From: Lamellibrachia satsuma | Taxonomy: Eukaryota > Annelida > Polychaeta > Sabellida > Siboglinidae | Direction of reading: 5' to 3' | Assembly (NCBI GenBank): GCA_033239005.1 | Contig: BSQZ01000004.1 | Coordinates: forward strand, 13,732,007-13,796,006 | Length of the DNA stretch: 64,000 nucleotides | Shown here: positions 21,801-33,042 of the stretch, in pieces | Position numbering within the stretch: the first letter of the stretch is position 1 | Layout: every line of letters starts with the position of its first letter | Made by a program: the position numbers and the translations under genes | Notes under the pieces: model-generated | The model's input: only the letters and a program-made list of their open reading frames with translations | Told to the model about the DNA's origin: nothing | Databases searched by the model: none

Positions 21801-23621
21801 TAGAAGAACACTGCAACATATACATAAGTTGTAGAAGAACACTGCAACTTTGACATAAGTTGTAGAAGAACACTGCAACATAGACATAAGTTGTAGAAGA
21901 ACACTGCAACATAGACATAAGTTGTAGAAGAACACTGCAACTTAGACATAAGTTGTAGAAGAACACTGCAACATAGACATAAGTTGTAGAAGAACACTGC
22001 AACATAGACAAAAGTTGTAGAAGAACACTGCAACATAGACATAAGTTGTAGAAGAACACTGCAACATAGACATAAGTTGTAGAAGAACACTGCAACATAC
22101 ACATAAGTTGTAGAAGAACAGTGCAACATAGACATAAGTTGCAGAAGAACGCTGCAACATAGACATAAGAATTAAGGACACAGATACACTAGAAATAATA
22201 TTGAGGAGAGTAATTAAATTTATTCCAGAAATGAGATACCTTAGTTATGAAAACACCTAAAAGAATGTGGTTTAACAACTGTAGAGATGAGGCGATTCAG
22301 AGGAAATCAGACTGAAGTTACTAAGTGGTTATGAAAACATTGATTGAAATATTTTGTTCACTTACGGAAGGTAGAAGAACTAGCAGGTAGAAGAACTAGA
22401 GGACACGAAGTAATGTAAGTGAAGAAACAGTGTAGATTAGATATCAGAAAGTACTCATTCTCACAGATGATGATAAATGAAGGGAACAAGTTATCTGCTG
22501 ATTGTGTAAATGTTAGAAGTGTGAATATATTTACAAATAAAATTGACAACTATTTCAGACTGGAAGGTTATATAAGCCAATGGCTTCCTTGTCCATTTGC
22601 CATCTGGTTTTGTGTGCTTTGGATATCGACCTTGCTCATTTTGTTAAAAACACCAATTGTATCGTGTAAGGGTTTGTGTGTAACTTTTTGCACAGTGCAA
22701 TGTAACATGGTAATGTCATATATTTGGTGAATATAGAACAAGTTTCTTGATAAGTAAATAGCATGTCAATTAAAACATTCTATTATCAGTTGTGAATTAA
22801 ATTAATCTACCCTTCTGCAGCTGCACACCATCAATACCTGCATCAGCGTATGTTCATGAACGTACCATCCTTTGTCATGAACTCTTCTGGTTCATAAGAG
22901 AATCCCCCACTCTTGAGTTTGTCTGGTCCGCAGGTGGAGTGTTCACCTGGACGCTGAAGGTTGATCACTGAGCGAATGCCACACCTGAACACAATAACGA
23001 CTCATAACTAGAACACTCGCTATGGTATTGGTTATGACTAGCTTACACATGTCTGGAGCAACAAACCAAATGCAGTGGTTATCACAATCACTCTCCAGAA
23101 GGTGTTACTGCAGCTTCTTTGCCGGAAAGCATTAGGCAGCAGTTATCACCAATATACATACCTTTTGATCTTAAACTCTTCCCTGAACCATGATTGTTTC
23201 ATTGAATATTTAATTCCACAAATCAATAAGGTACCAAATAAAATGCTATTACAACATATATGATATACCCTGTAATAAACATGTTGCAGAGAATGTCAAA
23301 TATTGCGTAATTGTGGGATACAATTTGCAATTGTGGGTGTCTTCCCGTTACCTAAGCCTATATTTTCCAGTAAAAAAGCCACAGTGATGCCCTCTGGAGA
23401 GTGGCTCGCCACTCAATTCATCAACTGTTTCCATCTATCTAGAAAAATTATGTTGGGTGAACAGCAAACACATCAGTGAATAATGCTAAATAAATACCTT
23501 TTGTGATTTTTAACACATCGTCAATGGGTAGATCAGAGGCCAATGGTGAAAGGAGGCGAAGGAACACAGAAAGAGGCGACACCTGGGAGGAGATACTGCC
23601 AGACAGCCCCCAAAGTTAGCG

Positions 23622-23669
<48 letters not shown>

Positions 23670-26600
23670 TATTTATATATATATTTACCCACAGCCAGAC
23701 AATAGATACAACCCAGAATAACGCGTGGCGTTTCTGGTGCAAAATATAACACTAATATGACACTAATATGACACTAATATAACACTAATATGACACACCT
23801 TCATGTATGTGTCAATAGATGAATGACATATAATTTTGAGTTTTAAATTAGAGTCAAAACAATTATGTATCCATGGCAATGATAAGAATAACGCCTACTG
23901 TCATGTCAGACATGGTTAGACAGATACTGCTATATCTATGACAACATTGTTATTAAAGTAATTACCCAAATATGCTGCAGGAATATTTATTTTTTTAATG
24001 CATGTTCTTGAAATATATATCACAAATGCACCAACTTGGAGAATAAGTATGTAAGTAGTAGTTTCCTTCACCAGTTGACACAGTATGTCATATCAGTGTG
24101 TCGTTTCTGGCTTAATTTACTTTGTAATCAAATGTGTTGCCAAAATGACTACGTTATATATAGTTGAGTTTGGGATGTTATTACTGATAATGATACAAGG
24201 TCTGGAAGGATTAAGACTGAGACCCGCTGTGCCTACTGTGACCCACAGCTTCAGATTCAGACGAGAACCGTGACACCACTAGTGCCAGAATATACTTACT
24301 CTTGAAACTGTTCTATGATCTTGTATTTTGTTATAAGGGTTGAACTTGGTCTTGACATGGCCAGAATGTTCTCAGTCACCCTGTTGCAAAACATCATCAT
24401 TTAGGGGTGCATAAATATACAAAATACAAATAATAATTTATGTGCAAATGGTAGCAGGGTCTACTAAATTCCAAAATATTAGAAGATAAATAAAAATACC
24501 GGTCTGGCGTATCTATGATGAAACATAATTTTCAGCTGTAAGCTTGGAACATTAAAAACAGTAATTCATCTGGGTTTAAGCACAAACAGAAAAAAAATTT
24601 ACAACACAAGTCCAGTGTAGATTGAAATAGGCCAAAGAATGGCATTTAATTTATTAATTAATGAGCCGGAAATTAGGCAAGCATACATCATCAAAACGAG
24701 ATCCATCACATAACCGCAGCAAGCATGCCGGCCCCCAAAAGGTGTTTACACATAATAATTATTAAATAATGCAGCAGCTTATAGCAGCTACCCACCACCA
24801 GTACTATCTGTACCACTACTGACTGTTATTTACAATTGCCATGGTATCGGTGGGGGTCACTCTGCCAAAAGCACGCAGACAAAACCTTGTGTACAATTCT
24901 GTAATAGGGAAAGTCGTCAAAACATTAAGTGCATCTTAATAATCCAATTATTGATTGCGCTGTCTACCTTATGCTAGAGGGACGAGGGTGGGAACAAAAA
25001 CTCCTGATAAGATCACGTAACAATGAATTGTCCAGCAAGACTGGTCTTGCATAAAACCAACAATTTAGCAATAGATAACGATTAACAATACAAAATTTTT
25101 AATATTTGCAGAGCAATAGTCTCACAATGACATAAGCTAGCTTAAAATCGAGTGAGGCTGGATCTATGTCATGTGACTGCTTATATAACACAGTGTATCC
25201 CTATGTGTGTTAGTCTAATACCCTCAATACCAGAGTTGGTCTAACATCGAACTACTTTCATTGCGTTGTTATCACATCAAATCATTTATGCGGCGCTGTA
25301 AAATAAATTCACATACATGTATTTACAATCCCCTAAAGAGAGATAATGCCACATATTTGAGTACGCTGAATGAAACACAATAAAAATGTTGAATTCCTTA
25401 TTACTTCTGTATATTAACTGATTATATATATTTTATAAAAGAGCTTAAAGTAATAAAGTAAGTAAATTAGCTGATTCTGTTTAACATATTATTGGAAAAC
25501 TGTCATGGAGACAGCGTTAATAAAAAAATATCAATATATACAAAAACAAACGAGAAATCAAGCCTTTTACAAAGTACTTTCCGTCAACATATGCAAGTAA
25601 TGTAACACACCAGTTGGAGTAGAGTCCTTCTATCACTTTCTGATCCTTGTTCCAGATGGGACTTGCTTCTGGATCACAGTACTTGCATTTCTTTCCACCA
25701 CAAAACATCGAGCATGTTTTGGCCTCGGGAAAGCTTTGTCGCAATGACTCAGCAATGAACCCATACTTGCTTTCGGGGTTCACATCTAGAAACACACACA
25801 GTCAATTAGCCTGTCATCAAGAAATTTAAAAGAACAACTATTGAATAATGTGGGAACAATACGAACATAAACCACATAAACAAACTTTTGCATAAACTTA
25901 CACGAAATCGGACATCACATGTGATGCAGGAAAGCCTCAAAACTCCTATTTATGTTTCTCACGTATACATATAAAAATATATATATAATATTTATATAAA
26001 CATATATATATATTTATATGTACAAGTGAGAAAAACAGTCAATATATATATATACAATGTTGAATAGATGTCAAACTATGAAAGTAGATAGGTCATCACG
26101 AAACAAGGTTGGGGACAATCATGACTACAACTATAACCAGTTAAATTAGGTATGTCATTATTTATTCTGACAATAAATCTAAAACATATAATATGCTGGA
26201 TTCAGATAAATTGATCTTAATCACAAACGTCTGGAGCACTGCGACCAGAATCAGGATTTTTTTATCGAACCCAACTTGACAAACCCCTATTCAGTGATGT
26301 ACTTTAACGTAGCAGATGTACCTAATACAGGTGTACCTAATACAGGTGTACCTAATACAGGTGTACCTAATACAGGTGTATCCTGGGGTTGAACCCACCT
26401 GCTGCACCTGTCTCTGTTTTTCGGATGAGACAGTAAAAAATCACATGTCCCTTCTATCTGATGCCTATGCCAGCTTTACCTGGGGATGAAAGAGGTTCCA
26501 CACTGGGGGGGGGGCAATTTGTAACTTGTTTGGAGTAAACAAACTGAGAATTGTCAACCGAATATATAATTATATCATGTATTATATTGATATACTTAAA

Positions 26601-28140
26601 TACATTTTACCAAGTCGGCATATTCACATTTGAATATGTTCTGTAAGTAGTTTAATCTGAATACATTGTGATGTATTCATATAAATAATAGTATATGCTG
26701 TGCATTAATTGTCACCGAATTGGGAATTGCTTAATTAATTCCTTTGCCAATTTAATTTCTGTCCGCTCCCTGTCTATTGGGTGTACTGATGCCATACTGC
26801 CTTTCAAATGGCACCATACACAAACAAATTGAAAATGTTCTTCATAGAGGCAGTGTCCTGAATGATAGGTTAAGCTAACAGTTAGCCAGCCGTGCTTATC
26901 TGTAGCTGACAGTCACTGGAGAGTAGTATGAGGCTTCTACACAACATCTGGTTACCTCAGGCAAACCAACTGGAAACTGGGTTGAATTCTAAAATCTGAA
27001 GATTTGTTGTATCTCTCAATGAATTACACATTTTTATTATTACTTTGTGTAATTAACATGTATTGTTTGTATTAACAATTAAATACTGTTTGGCAGTGGG
27101 AGGGAATAGTTGCCTCAGAAATAAATATTGTACCAAATGAACTCAATCACTTTCAGGAAGATTATACCATAGATGCCAACAATGAGTGGTGCACATCTGT
27201 AAGACTGATAACATAAATCTATAGGATCACAAGTGAACCTGTGAGATAGATCAAACGGTTCTTCACCATCCTTTGTGAGAATGAATACTTTCTGACATCT
27301 GCACTGTTCCTGCACCAACGATACTTGATAAATAATTTTTTTCAAGTTCTTATACTTTCTCTTTCATAACAATTAACCATTCAATGTCTTAAAAACTCCT
27401 ATGTAATCTCCTCTTAATTAGCGTTCTGTAATAAGTTGCTCTTCTCTGTATTCATTTAAATCAAGACACCAGTTAATATTTTCATCTTACTATATTTCTA
27501 CATTTTCATGCCTCTATACTTCAGGGAGATTATTTTATGAGAACAATTTAACTGAATTAGTTGTGTTATTCTGGGTGGAGTTTATATGGGGACAAAATGT
27601 AATTGAATCAGTTGTGTTATTCTGGGTGGAGTTTATATGGGGACAAAATGTAATTGAATCAGTTGTGCTATTCTGGGTGGAGCTCATATGTGGACAAAAT
27701 GTAACTGAATCAGTTGTGCTATTCTGGGTGGAATTCATATGTGGACAAAATGTAACTGAATCAGTTGTGCTATTCTGGGTGGAGTTCATATGTGGACAAA
27801 ATGTAACTGAATCAGTTGTGCTATTCTGGGTGGAGTTCATATGTGGACAAAACATAACTGAATTAGTTGTGCTATGCTACTTGGAGATTGCATTAGAACA
27901 ACTTAACTTAATTAGTTCTTCATATCCATGGTGACGTAGATAATCACAACAGGTTATTTGCACAGGATTGATTTCAGCTTTATTAATCAATGCATTCAAC
28001 ATTAGGATAATGAATTATTTAGTTTTCATCAATTGGAACCAGTAATTAAGTTGGTCCCCTATTCTAATCAGACCCTCACCTGCTTTCTGCCGGTTGGTGC
28101 CCCAGTCTATTACCTCCTTTGGGTGTTCTCCCAAAGACAT
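15801..28140 (-). CDS. PTPDC1: PTPDC1-like protein tyrosine phosphatase, complete coding region, 12 exons
   Basis: Exons, in gene order: 28140-28080, 25785-25611, 24380-24300, 22984-22866, 21655-21527, 20382-20295, 19912-19823, 19224-19125, 18481-18044, 17506-17405, 16818-16738, 16295-15801. All have GT-AG borders and phases that join into 652 residues (human PTPDC1 is about 100 longer). A Cys-rich N-terminus (CSMFCGGKKCKYC) precedes VTENILAMSRPSS, INLQRPGEH, FYNFGWQDYN (putative general-acid Asp) and the P-loop HCHAGLGRTG, a Cys-x5-Arg signature. The intron after HCHAGLG splits this signature. The C-terminal half has Ser-rich linkers, a conserved WDQLSQEKDPLVLSALLWDW block and a Lys-rich tail. 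PTPDC1 is linked to centrosome and cilium control in vertebrates. The ATG at 28140 is the first in frame; an upstream non-coding exon is possible. Confidence 0.93.
18555..18905. repeat. CT-rich low-complexity tract
   Basis: Irregular CTCTCTGATCCTCTC-type repeats on the plus strand, i.e. a purine tract on the PTPDC1 sense strand, in the intron before exon 9. Confidence 0.9.
20935..21250. repeat. 35-bp minisatellite, about 9 copies
   Basis: Almost identical 35-bp units containing TGGTGCCATATTGTGGCCAT, with GATCAATATAACAC between them, in the PTPDC1 intron that splits the phosphatase P-loop. The near identity of the copies suggests recent expansion. Confidence 0.95.
21640..22170 (-). repeat. 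31-bp minisatellite copying a 3' splice site and exon start
   Basis: Read on the minus strand, the real start of PTPDC1 exon 5 is ...ATGTCTATGTTGCAG at the intron end, then TGTTCTTCTACAACTT at the exon start. The same 15 + 16 nt make one 31-bp unit, repeated about 16 more times directly upstream of the exon. Each copy thus has an AG acceptor plus exon-like sequence. No stop codon occurs in any of the three sense frames of the unit, so the array is fully open and is in frame with the exon. Confidence 0.95.
22195..22660 (+). mobile_element. CR1-like LINE, degraded 3' fragment
   Basis: The plus strand carries a frameshifted form of the CR1-like tail (RLDIRKYSFSQMMINEGNKL, then NIFTNKIDNYFRLEGYISQW) and then the family's 3' UTR words (GCCAATGGCTTCCTTGTCCA). 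Inserted antisense in PTPDC1 intron 4, immediately beyond the 31-bp array. Confidence 0.8.
23622..23685. repeat. (TA)n microsatellite
   Basis: Short interrupted TA tract in PTPDC1 intron 3. Confidence 0.95.
26317..26382. repeat. 15-bp tandem repeat, 4 copies
   Basis: ACCTAATACAGGTGT repeated four times in PTPDC1 intron 1. Confidence 0.95.
27115..27420 (-). mobile_element. CR1-like LINE, very degraded 3' fragment
   Basis: The minus strand has words of the CR1-like C-terminus in broken frames (KIIYQVSLVQEQCRCQKVF resembles the [14 protein letters not shown] segment of the better copies). It lies in PTPDC1 intron 1, in the sense orientation of the gene. Confidence 0.6.
27545..27870. repeat. 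51-bp minisatellite, about 6 copies
   Basis: Units contain TTGTGCTATTCTGGGTGGAG and GGACAAAATGTAACTGAATC. The period is a multiple of three, which explains long open frames on both strands. Located in PTPDC1 intron 1. Confidence 0.95.
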
Positions 28141-29644
28141 ACCCTATGTGAACAACAGAAAGAAGGAAAATATAAAGATATTATTCAAACAGCATATTTG
28201 TTTAAAACAACGCAAATTATGTCATGTACTAACCATCTGATGCTGTGGATTCTGGCGTTTCACATTCATGGCAACAATATACACATTCCTTCTTTATAAT
28301 TCCCAAGCAACCGCATAGCTATATAATTACAGTGCCATTTCAGTGCCATCAGATATCAGAAAATAGACTTAGAACTTTAGTGTGCATGTCATAATATATT
28401 TATGCAGGACAAAGCTACCTACAAAAGAGTTAATGACATGGAAACCGTGGCTCCTTTGCTGAAGACAACAAAGTCAAATGTATGTTTGTATACGAGCTTT
28501 ATAATAAGCCAAATAGTAAAATGCAATACAATAATATGTATACATCATAAATACATTATTTTTATACAATGAAAACAGTTGTGACCTAGTTTATATACTC
28601 AGCTGACAAAATATCAGCAAAGGTGGGGGAACCAACCACACAAGGCCAATCTGTAATGCACGATTGCAGAATGGCTCCACCCACCCCACATATATATATA
28701 CATATATAGTTAAAATGACTGATGTCTACCATGTTATTTTTCATTTCAGCGTTCATTCTAAGTGATGACCAGTTGAGGTCTAATATAAGATTTATTATGG
28801 TTCAGACTGTGCGGTCATAGTTGCTTTCAATCAGTGTTGTTGCGTGCTTTTGAATTCTTCTAATCATGTTTTAATATGTGTAATTTTGCATGGGGACTCA
28901 GGTGACCGATGCATATTCCACATTGGGACTTGCAAGACATCAACATGCTTTTACCTTAACTGTTTCAGAACAATTAGAAATATTTCATCCTGTATTAACA
29001 AAAACACAGACATATTGAAACATTTGTCAATGTATGAATGTTTTCCAGTGTGTAGTGCTGTCCCGGTGGAAAATTTAATGACTACAAGTGCTGCCACGAG
29101 GTGTCATGTTGAGAAACTGGACACCCCCTTTCAGAGTTTCGACCTGCCTATAATCTTAAGCATATTTCTCAACACAACTTGGCAGCTCTGTGCACCTTGG
29201 GCACCAAACATGCAGGGATTAATCTATGACCCCACAAATGAAACGTAATGGCTTTATTTTTTGAAATATCCCGTATGTCAAGAGTTCTTCGTGGTTTTTA
29301 TGGTAAATCAATAAATGTTCGATACGTAAAAAGTTAACTTCCAACAATCGCAGAAACCACGCGTGGCGAAAGATGGCGGTATGTATTACGTAAAACGTTA
29401 ACTGCCAACAATCGCAGAAACTTTGGTATGTAAAACCGTTTGATTTGAGAGTATGCGTAGCGCAAGTTATCCTATCCTGGGGACGGGCATGTTTGCTAGT
29501 AATAGTAATAATTACTACTAGTAGTACTGACTTTCACATAATATTGCATCTACAATAATTGCTACAGCGTTACATCCAACGGCATCCTAAAATCAATTGA
29601 CAGTTATGTCAATTATGACAAGAAATAAACACACACACTTTCTT
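28141..29644. other. Upstream of the PTPDC1 start codon, no exon identified
   Basis: AT-rich sequence that probably includes PTPDC1 5' non-coding sequence. 29330-29430 holds two diverged tandem copies (GTTAACTxCCAACAATCGCA, where x is T or G). A 134-codon plus-strand frame at 28844-29248 shows no family features and is not called. Confidence 0.4.
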
Positions 29645-30245
29645 GCCACTATATAAGACAATGGTTAGATCTCACCTAGAGTATGCCGTAGCAGTATGGT
29701 ATCCATATAAGATAAAACATAAAATAGCAATAAAAAATGTCCAGTGAAGGGCCACAAAAGAACTATCTGGTTTGAGGGATTTATCATATATAGAAAGACT
29801 AAAATTACTGAAGCTACCCACATTAGCATACTGAAGGCTAAGTCTAGAGGAGACATGGTAGAAGTCTATAAAATAATGCACGAACTGTACGATAATGAAT
29901 CTGCACCAAATCTCCTGAAATGGGAGGATGTGACACTAAGCCTAAGATCAGGAAATAGAGGACACTCCCTTAAATTATTTACCCAAAGAGCAAAAATAAA
30001 TCTAAGAAAAAATGCATTCCCTCTAGTCTAAGTCGAGTGGCTGAACCATGGAATACTCTCCCAAACTCTGTACTACAAGCTAGATCAATTAACTCATTTA
30101 AAAACAAACTAGACAAATTCTGGTCTACCCAGACAATAATATACGACTATGAATTTCCTTTAACAATAACTAATGGAAGCGGAAATTATGATATAAAAAT
30201 ATTTGATTCTGGAGGTCTGATCATGGAGGAATCAACTGGATCCTG
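29645..30245 (+). mobile_element. LINE 3' fragment, second CR1-like family
   Basis: Plus-strand frames, broken by stops, encode a polymerase tail: SHLEYAVAVWYPYKIKHK, RGDMVEVYKIMHELYDNESA, then VAEPWNTLPNSVLQARSINS and FKNKLDKFW. The architecture matches the other CR1-like tails but the sequence is clearly a different family. 5' truncated; lies between PTPDC1 and PDHB. Confidence 0.85.
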
Positions 30246-30296
30246 CGATCAGAATCGTCATTAAGGTATCATAAGGCATAAAATTCGCTCAGCACT

Positions 30297-30310
30297 GTCG
30301 CTATGGCAAC
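30297..30310. promoter_or_regulatory. RFX X-box-like motif upstream of PTPDC1
   Basis: GTCGCTATGGCAAC is near the palindromic X-box GTTGCC-AT-GGCAAC: the right half is perfect and the left half has two transitions. It lies about 2.16 kb upstream of the PTPDC1 ATG, in a short CpG-bearing interval (30240-30600) that also holds GCCGCCATTATG, a YY1-like word, at 30494-30505. RFX factors drive ciliary genes. Function here is inference. Confidence 0.4.
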
Positions 30311-30699
30311 ACAATATTAACATCGCATCAATAACGTTTGTAGTCACGTAGACCTAAATCGAAATGTTGTCTTACCTGCTTCGGTAGTGCGCTACGTTAC
30401 TGCATGACTAGCGAGCCTAGCATTGATACTGATGTCAACATATGATTATTTACAATGTGGGAGTGTTCCGAGACACCGCCGTCGTAGCTAAGCGCCGCCA
30501 TTATGTGCTGAACGCATTCATCACAAACGCACCAATAACAATGCTCCGACATAATGGCTTCCGGCTGAGATCTGCTTCCACCCCACTCAACGGTTTATTT
30601 ACACTTACTTACACTTAAGTCACACTTACAAATAATGAGCATTTTCAAGGCTAGAGATAAGTCTTTTAATTATAGTTTGCCCATATCTTAACCCAGTTT

Positions 30700-32030
30700 T
30701 TATCTATTATGTTTTTAAAAATGAAAAATGTTAGTAGAGGGTGCAGATATAATATCGTTGGACAAGGAATTCCATACACCACCACCCTTTGCCTTGGCTT
30801 TGACTGAAAAGTCGGCGTCTGCGTAGCTTAACATATATTTTGCATAATAAGGTGACTATGCCTGTACGCAATATTTTAGATCTCATATAAGCATTATAAA
30901 CAATGTTGAATGTTTCTCGGTCAAAGTGAATAAATGCTCTCTTTACAGAATGCAAAACCACCATAGAATAATTGTTGGATTGCTGCAACAACTTGTTTCT
31001 CCCATTTCAAATTATTTGAAATCAAGACACCTATAGACCCTTCTCTTGAACTGTTTCTACTAAAATGATATTATTATTTTTGGTTGACATACTCATGGTG
31101 TACACGAATTTTGGATTGTCTTTGCCTATGTGCATCCTTTTACATTTGCTAGTGTTGAACGTATAGGCATCATCTATTACTCCACTCACTTAAATTATCT
31201 AAATCAGCTGTAAGATTTCACAGTCAGATTTGCTTTTTAATGTTCTGAATATTTTGGTGTCGTCAGCAATTTTTTTTACATTATTACTTATTATATAATT
31301 ACTGGCTCTGGTATATCATATTTACATAAATTAAAAAGAGAATAGGTCCTAATACTGATCCTTGCAGAACACCACTAATGACATCAAACCATTCAGAATA
31401 TTCACTTCTTACTACAATTCGCATTTTTCTATCTGACAGAAAATCAGAACACTACTATTGACATCAAACCATTCAGAATATTCACTTCTTACTACAATTC
31501 GCATTTTTCTATCTGACAGAAAATCAGAACACTACTAATGACATCAAACCATTCAGAATATTCACTTCTTACAATTCGCATTTTTCTATCTGACAGAAAA
31601 TCAGCAATCCATACTAAAACTTTACCTCGTATTCCATAGGCAGATAGTTTCTGCAACAACTCTCTTTTTCGGGACTTTGTCAAATGCTTTTTGAAAATCC
31701 AGCAAAATAACATCAATATACTACCTCCCTGATCCATATCTTCTCTCCAACTTTCAATAGTTTCTAACAAATTTGTTAGGCAAGAACGACCATTTGTAAA
31801 ACCATATGTTGGTCTGGGGTATTTAAATTGTTTTCTAATAAATGTTTTAACATTGCATCCTTCACACAAGATTCAATCAGTTTACTTGCTAGATAAGTTA
31901 AACTCACTGGTCTATAATTACCAGCCATAGACCGGGATCCCTTCTTATAAATGGGACGAATGTTTGCCAATTTCCAATCTGATTGTACTACACCACTATA
32001 CAAAAGTAACTCGTAGAACATAAATAATAA
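30700..32030 (-). mobile_element. CR1-like LINE with RT domain, interrupted
   Basis: Minus-strand frames show RT segments in order: SDWKLANIRPIYKKGSRSM and NYRPVSLTYLASKLIES, then [40 protein letters not shown] and DFLSDRKMRIVRSEYSEW. After that it degrades towards 30700. A frameshift near 31850, others later, and a triple tandem duplication at about 31380-31600 break it. It occupies the PTPDC1-PDHB intergenic region, antisense to PDHB. Confidence 0.88.
31380..31600. repeat. Threefold tandem duplication inside a LINE copy
   Basis: A segment of about 80 bp (containing CATCAAACCATTCAGAATAT and CTATCTGACAGAAAATCAG) occurs three times in a row inside the RT region, so it arose after the LINE inserted. 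Confidence 0.9.
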
Positions 32031-32995
32031 ACACGGTTTCCTCAGTGTTTATAAGATTAATTAAATTCTGGAAGACGTAGTTGTTAGATGGCGACTTTCA
32101 TCTCTAGCCAAAAGTAGAATTTATATAATGAGAAAGTGAAATTGTATAAAAAACATACCTTTTCAATATCAGTTATTGCCGCATATATAGGGACTTTTTT
32201 ATTATTACCTAATTAATTATAATAAATTTTACATACGTAAATGTCACGCAAATTGGCTGTTTGAATGAACAGTTAACACAAACAAGTTTATTTCTATAGA
32301 CGTGTTGACATATAAAATTACTATGTTCATACACGCGCTGATAGTTATATTCGTATCATCGTCGGCGACGTCGTGCGTAAACGCCACTTATGGATTCACA
32401 CATGATTATTCACAGACAGCCTGCGAAACATACAGCTAGCCGACATTGCTCCATGCCAAACCGATCTTGATATGTGCATGGTTGGTGCGTGTTACGGGTG
32501 CTGGTCCCGCCCTCGTTGGCAGTCTGACTGTCAAACTGATAATGGACCTTCCATTGACATTATAAATAACGTTTATGGTCACGATGTGCCTTTCAAATGC
32601 CTTGAAAGGAAATAAAAAATAGACTTTAGAAAGAACAAATCTGGGTGTTAAATAGATATTGTTCGGTAGTGTGAATTCGTAAATGTTGATCTGTTTTTAC
32701 AAAATGTGTTAACATTTTAAATGCAATTGTTATTTTTAAAATCAAATAGGGGGCCTATATATGTTAGCTGAAAAACAGTTTTTTTCTGTAATAGATTTAT
32801 ATATTGGAACTTCTAGAGATTTAAAGATTTGTGAAATTCAAGAGATATTATAACTGTCGGAGAATAGTGTTTAATAATAATTATGCCCGTACATCAAATT
32901 TAGGAAAAATGACTAGGCGCGCGATCTTTGGACTCCACGAATAGCGAAGGCAAACGGTGGCGCCACATCACGGAGACTGGATAATCAAGGCTAAT
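32031..32995. other. PDHB upstream region
   Basis: No exon seen. CpG density rises towards PDHB (for example 32330-32400 and 32920-32960), consistent with a housekeeping promoter. No TATA box is obvious at a plausible distance. Confidence 0.4.
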
Positions 32996-33024
32996 CCAAT
33001 CGATCCCATTCCAGGTCAAGGTCA
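32996..33024 (+). promoter_or_regulatory. PDHB proximal promoter: CCAAT and ERR-type element
   Basis: CCAAT at 32996-33000. TCAAGGTCA at 33016-33024 fits the estrogen-related receptor site TNAAGGTCA and ends 18 nt before the PDHB ATG. The overlapping AGGTCAAGGTCA is a direct repeat with no spacer. ERR factors regulate mitochondrial energy genes in animals, so the placement is fitting; binding is inferred. Confidence 0.4.
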
Positions 33025-33042
33025 CGTACTGTAACAACTGCA

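Noticed and set aside
21468..22181. 155-172 codon minus frames rich in Cys/Leu/Val
   Set aside because: These are reads through the 31-bp array into PTPDC1 exon 5; the real coding part is only 21655-21527.
28844..29248. 134-codon plus frame
   Set aside because: No family features, and it lies antisense upstream of PTPDC1 without start or splice support.
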